A stretch of DNA of 64,000 bases, taken from assembly GCF_964340395.1 (NCBI RefSeq), contig NC_135558.1, positions 5,255,501-5,319,500 of the forward strand, in the 5' to 3' direction. A model generated the notes under the pieces. The model was not told where the DNA came from and made no database searches. It was given only the letters and a program-made list of their open reading frames with translations. Shown here one piece after another: positions 10,755 through 64,000 of this stretch. Positions within the stretch are counted from its first letter, which is position 1. The number at the start of each line of letters is the position of its first letter. The stretch is from Glandiceps talaboti. Its lineage: Eukaryota > Hemichordata > Enteropneusta > Spengelidae. Both the position numbers and the translations under genes were made by a program.

Positions 10755-12436
10755 TCAGTTTCTGGTTTGCGTACACACCGTACCACCAACTTTCCAATTT
10801 TGATGAGAATGATGCTAGAGGCGTTCAAATGAGTGGATATCGGATGGGATGCCGTGTAGATGTAGGCTATTGGACGTGTGTAGGTGTCGGTTATTGGACG
10901 TGTGTAGGTGTCGATTCAATAAAACAAAATATCAAAGAGTCAACAGAAACATTGTTTCGACAAAAATAGTTATATGTACCTGCATCTCAAGCTTGTGGAT
11001 TGGATTGACTGCACATTAAGCAAATATAAACACACTGTACACAGAAACACACTTGTCAGGGAAGTAAATGGTGTCAAGAAAATGCGGACCAACCAAATTA
11101 TCAAATAATTCATAGTTAAAAGTATAAACTTGTTTTATTTTTTAATATATATTAATTTTTTATATACATGTACATATGCATATATATATATTCGATATAC
11201 CAAGGCGAAAATTAATATAATTCAATTTTGTAAATAAACGATATGCTGTACAATATGATTTGAAAGGGAAATTAATGACATCGACAAAATGCAGTACAAA
11301 AATAAATACTTTTAATAAATACTTTTAAATAACATTTTGATACCAGCAAACTAACTGAGTCGGAAAATTGTGGGTAGATTTAAAGCTATCGTGAAATGGG
11401 ATATTTAATTTCTCCAGACGTGCATGGAATATTTAACTCTGACATTTATGATTGTCCAACAAGGTAGGCTTTTTCAGTTGATATTCTCGCATTGCCAAGA
11501 ATTGTGGCAAATGGTGTCTTGTCACTTGTCAAGGAACAAGAACGTACTTGTGATTATTTATGAGAAATCAAAATTCACTGTCAGGCAGCAGAACTTTCAT
11601 TTTAATTTTTTCCTTTAAAAAACTTCAACCTGCATAATTTTTGCTTTGTTAACCGCGCAATCCACTCTCTTTACTTGGTAATATGAGACATGTCAGAAAA
11701 AGGTACAGGTATAAAACAAATATCTAAAAATATATATTATTTTAACCAACAACCAACCAACCAACCTTGTTTATCGTCTGTAATGCCACAATATATATAT
11801 AAGTATGTATGTATGTATGTATGTATGTATGTATGTATGTATGTATGTATGTATGTATGTATGTATGTATGTATGTATGTATGTGGAGGGAGGGAGGGGG
11901 ATGGGTACGTAGGTAGGTATGTGTATATTCTTTTTACAGGTTTAATAAGTTGTAACGAAAGACATTTACAATCTGTAAAAAGATTTACAATCTGTACATC
12001 TACCATTACCGTTGAGGGCAGCAGTAGCGTCTTCCTTGCCTATATAATAACTATGAGAAAGCATTGAATTAATCACAGACGTACCTGTTTGTTAACAAAC
12101 TGCTTAAAACTAAGAAAACTATGCATGAAAGTCCAGATGGTTGTAAAAGGATCAATTTGAAAATCAAGTTTTCGTTCTTTTTCGACTTAATTACATATAG
12201 GTACGACCACGGGCACTCGAATCAATGTGTATGATTAAAAAAAATATGTATGTAAATAATTGTTAATGTTTAAGAGTTAGCTTTAATATTGGATGATTCA
12301 CAGTTTCAGTGCAGTTTACATATAACGCTGAGAAAGTTTCGATTTCATCCACCCCTTTAAAAAGTTTGGAATAGTCCAACCAAGCCTTTTGACCCAGAAT
12401 GCTAAGCGTTCCACTTACTCGATTCTGGTCTGAAGA
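10755..12436. promoter_or_regulatory. Divergent intergenic region between WSC-lectin and laminin gamma genes
   Basis: This 1.68-kb gap separates two start codons pointing away from each other and must contain both promoters and both 5' UTRs. Two copies of a 22-bp unit, TATTGGACGTGTGTAGGTGT, lie in tandem near 10868-10911. On the minus strand each gives a CCAAT box about 115-140 bp before the WSC-lectin start codon. A (TATG)n microsatellite lies at 11803-11884. I see no convincing TATA box near the laminin start, and the transcription start sites cannot be placed from sequence alone. Confidence 0.5.
11803..11884. repeat. (TATG)n microsatellite
   Basis: About 20 uninterrupted tetranucleotide units followed by a G-rich GGAGGGAGGGAGGGGG stretch. 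Long open frames run through it on both strands because neither TATG nor its complement contains a stop in any frame. Confidence 0.97.
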
Positions 12437-61231
<48,795 letters not shown>

Positions 61232-61976
61232 ATCTGTTACTACAGTTGTATTTAATTTTCTATTAGTCTTGTAGAGTTTCAGTCCTCAAAAGTTTGTAAG
61301 TGGACAAGTACAGTACACCTGGACAATTTTCACTGAAGATATATTTTCACTTACTTCACTGGAAAACAAAAATGCAAATATAAGTAGTGTCTAAAATGCC
61401 ATCCTGTACATGAACACCAGTCTGGTAATTAGTCAAAATTAGTCTTTGAGAACTAGCTGAAAGTTGCAAAATCACAAAATCGCAAAATTTTCAAGTAGTG
61501 AAAATATTTAGGTGTAGAATGTAGGAGTTTGTATGTCGCAGGTAAATTAGATACAGTTCAATAGTTCCTTCCATACAAAGTTTGTTTCTCCCCAATTGTA
61601 TCATCAAAGTAGAATAATCTGCCACAAAACACAATCAGATTAAACCAAAATGTATGAAAAATAGGGGTGGTAGCATCTAAAATGATTTTAATAACTCTAT
61701 ACATCATAATGATCTCACTTTTATACTTTTTTGAAAAGTTATTCATGCAATCGCCTGTTGTGTTACATAGCAGATACTTATTACAATTTGTAACACCCAA
61801 GTCAAGTGATTCCACTGTGTGCCACCCTCATCATATTAGGTGTAAAGTAACTACTGGGTATATGCCACCACTTCATGGGGGTGGGGATGGGGGTTGGGGG
61901 CGATACAGACTTTAAAGAGAAGACAAGACAAGCAGCAATTTGACCAAAACTTTGACTTTTAGGACTGAAATTCTAC

Positions 61977-61982
61977 AATAAA
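61977..61982 (+). promoter_or_regulatory. Candidate polyadenylation signal (AATAAA) for laminin gamma
   Basis: A canonical AATAAA about 750 nt after the stop codon, the first clear one in the 3' region that I found. Other AT-rich variants follow, so a longer 3' UTR is possible. Confidence 0.4.
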
Positions 61983-62653
61983 ACTACAAGTTTGTGAACA
62001 CACTATCTCAGGGTATCTGAGTTTAAAACATTGCAAGGTAATGGCTAAAGAGAACTCATTTCATCAGTATTTAAAAGTAGTGGATATTCAGCCATTTTTT
62101 AAAAAACAGCTTTTTGTGTAGATCTTGTCATAGCATACCTGTAGTAACAATGAGAGTCCCTAACTTGATATCAATCTGTCAAAAGGAGAGTCCCTAACTT
62201 GATAGCAACCCATCTCTGTTAAAAGCGAGTTCTTTAGTGTAGAATCAAGATGCCATGCTCAGATGCAATTTTATAACAAACGCCAGAAGGTTTTCTGAAA
62301 TAATCTTATTATCAAAATTGTATTTTGAAGGGGTAGGGAGAACAATTTGGAAGCAGTCATGCAGTTTCTGTAATAGTTGACATATAAACTGTGTACAAAA
62401 ATAGCTTGTATTTGAGACGTAAGTGGGCTCTTTGTAGGGAATAGTCTGTTCACACTGAAATTAAATCATTCATTACATTGGTGACATCATGTTTTGACCA
62501 ATACAGCTCTCTGACTATAGTAAGATTCTCTCCAGTGCCACTGATTTTATGCTGTGTAATGAAAACTTTTTATATGTTTCCATATCTGGGTTAATATCTT
62601 GTACACTGATTCCAGTAAACTATTGGGCTTCAGTTGCAGACTGTGTCACTCCA

Positions 62654-62683
62654 CAGTCCTTCTATCACGTGATAGAGGGACTG
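62654..62683. repeat. 15-bp inverted repeat centred on CACGTG
   Basis: CAGTCCTTCTATCAC is followed with no spacer by its complement with one mismatch, giving a CACGTG core. The phrase TGTGTCACT occurs on both sides. It may be an RNA hairpin in the 3' UTR or a palindromic DNA site. Confidence 0.75.
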
Positions 62684-62899
62684 TGTCACTCTAAGATGTC
62701 AGAGAGAGTATGTGAGATGTATGGTTTGATAAATTGTGAGGTAGTTTTGGTACACATAGGGATACTTCATGTATACTGCATATGTATATTATGTCATAAT
62801 CATTAGGGGAAAAAAACTATTTGTCATCTGTTTGAATGGTTCCACTTCCAATCATGCATAGTAAAGCAGTTTTTATGTAATTTGAGAGAAATTCAGCAG

Positions 62900-63135
62900 T
62901 AAGTTCATGTGATGTGCAAGTGAACATTGTTCCTGTAAATTGTTCTGTCACATACTATGAACTATCCATCCAATTGCAACTGTCCAATCACAGACACCAG
63001 TGAGGTCATATGATGTGCAAGCAACCAATCACTAGACGTACTGCAGTTTATGCAAATTTTTCAGATGTGATGATCATAATATTCACTTACATTTTAGAAG
63101 TGTGGCCATGTGATGTGCAAGCAACCAATCACAGC
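62900..63135. repeat. Three spaced direct repeats, about 100 bp apart
   Basis: ATGTGATGTGCAAG, CATATGATGTGCAAGCAACC and CATGTGATGTGCAAGCAACC occur at about 62907, 63008 and 63107, the last two continuing into AATCAC. The 101- and 99-bp spacing suggests a decayed tandem repeat. Confidence 0.65.
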
Positions 63136-63837
63136 ACTTCTGTCATTTGATCATGAAATTGTTCATAGCCATTTTAATACAAAGCATCCTATTGGAAATG
63201 TCTATCAGGGCATTTACATATCAGTAACAGCAAACTATTTACCTGGCATATTTTTAGATGAGCCATTTTGAATATGATATTTCATAAGAGGATTTTTTGA
63301 GTATGCGAATTTTGAAGTTTCATGGTGCTTTAACATTTCAGAATCCTACTTTTGTCATTTATTGTACTTACATTTTATTGTTAATGTTTTTGTTTTTTTG
63401 TAGAATAGTGATTTTTTTATACATACATGCACTTTAGGCATTGTATTTATATTAGGAAACCCTGATACCCAAAAGTATTTATAGTAAAAAAAAAATATCA
63501 AGTGTTTTTGTAAGACATTGTATATTTTCTGTGTCCATTTTATGAAATCATGTGTTACAACAACAAATACAAGTTTAATCAAAGAAATTTGACATTTTTA
63601 TCCTACGAGTTGAAAACCAGTGGTGTGATCGCAATTAAGAAAGAGTTTTCAGGACTTTTTTTCCCCGACAGAGTCTAGACTATACTAGTGTATTCTGGTC
63701 TGTTCCTACAGAAGATAGTGACACATTTTGTTCGTACCAAAATCACCTAGTTTATTGTTATACATTGTTTCATGAATCAGTTTCTGTAATGTTATTACTC
63801 TAGTAATTAAGCCTTCAGTTTACTAAGATTGACACAA

Positions 63838-64000
63838 ACTAAAACTGTTGTCGCAACATGTTGATACAACAGTGATCAGTTATTGAATGGACGTTGGTTT
63901 AATTATAGTCTCAGTAGGGAGATATCACAGAGTTTTATTGACAGAGTTAGTGTTTAGGGACTTCCAATGTTTACACTGTCTTAATGACAGGGTGATCAAC
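63838..64000. repeat. Dispersed repeat at the right edge
   Basis: Starting ACTAAAACTGTTGTCGCAAC, it aligns with 57825-57920 and, in its last bases (AATGACAGGGTGATCAAC), with about 54627-54645. It runs off the window, so its size and type are unknown. Confidence 0.55.

Larger units (their letters stand above)
61232..64000 (+). other. Laminin gamma 3' UTR and downstream DNA
   Basis: No further coding exon is seen. It holds the candidate poly(A) signal at 61977, an E-box-centred hairpin at 62654-62683, three spaced copies of GATGTGCAAG phrases (about 62905, 63006 and 63107, the last two with GCAACCAATCAC) and a dispersed repeat from about 63838 to the end. The true 3' end of the transcript cannot be fixed from sequence. 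Confidence 0.55.

Overview
This is a stretch of an animal (metazoan) nuclear genome. Genes are broken by many GT-AG introns, microsatellites and minisatellites are abundant, and there are several small inverted-repeat elements and one retrotransposon fragment. The protein similarity (a gamma-1-type laminin, and a secreted WSC plus C-type lectin protein) and the loose, AT-rich, repeat-rich introns suggest a marine invertebrate. An invertebrate deuterostome such as a hemichordate or cephalochordate is my best guess, but the sequence alone does not settle the species.

Layout. Positions 1-6673 hold no gene I can support: AT-rich DNA with a hairpin flanked by direct repeats (887-1119), a minisatellite (about 2225-2720), a 13-bp perfect palindrome (5011-5037) and facing C and G tracts (5413-5459). 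Positions 10754-6674 on the minus strand carry a four-exon gene that I assembled from splice sites. It encodes a predicted secreted protein of 294 residues: signal peptide, WSC domain, C-type lectin-like domain. About 1.7 kb separates its start codon from that of the next gene, in head-to-head orientation. From 12437 to 61231 on the plus strand lies a complete laminin gamma chain gene (LAMC1-like). I resolved 27 exons; every junction keeps the frame and they sum to 4911 nt, or 1636 residues plus stop. The first intron is about 24.6 kb and is mostly repeats and unassigned DNA. The remaining 2.8 kb is 3' UTR and downstream DNA.

The laminin has the full gamma-chain architecture: signal peptide, LN domain, LE modules, an L4 (IV) domain inside a split LE, more LE modules including the nidogen-binding loop, a long coiled coil opened by a CPAC motif, and a near-terminal cysteine. 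It would assemble with alpha and beta chains into a basement-membrane heterotrimer. The WSC-lectin protein is predicted to be secreted and sugar-binding; nothing shows that the two genes work together beyond their divergent arrangement.

The most unusual signals are: (a) local tandem duplications that copy an exon edge with its splice site at three laminin exons (3, 5 and 24); (b) a lectin domain that has lost the two cysteines of one canonical disulfide while gaining cysteines elsewhere, joined across a probable GC-AG intron; (c) the glutamate near the laminin C-terminus lying fourth rather than third from the end, and a serine replacing proline in the nidogen-binding loop; (d) a 46-bp minisatellite that looks like internal amplification within a small dispersed inverted-repeat element. 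I found no convincing previously undescribed multi-gene system.
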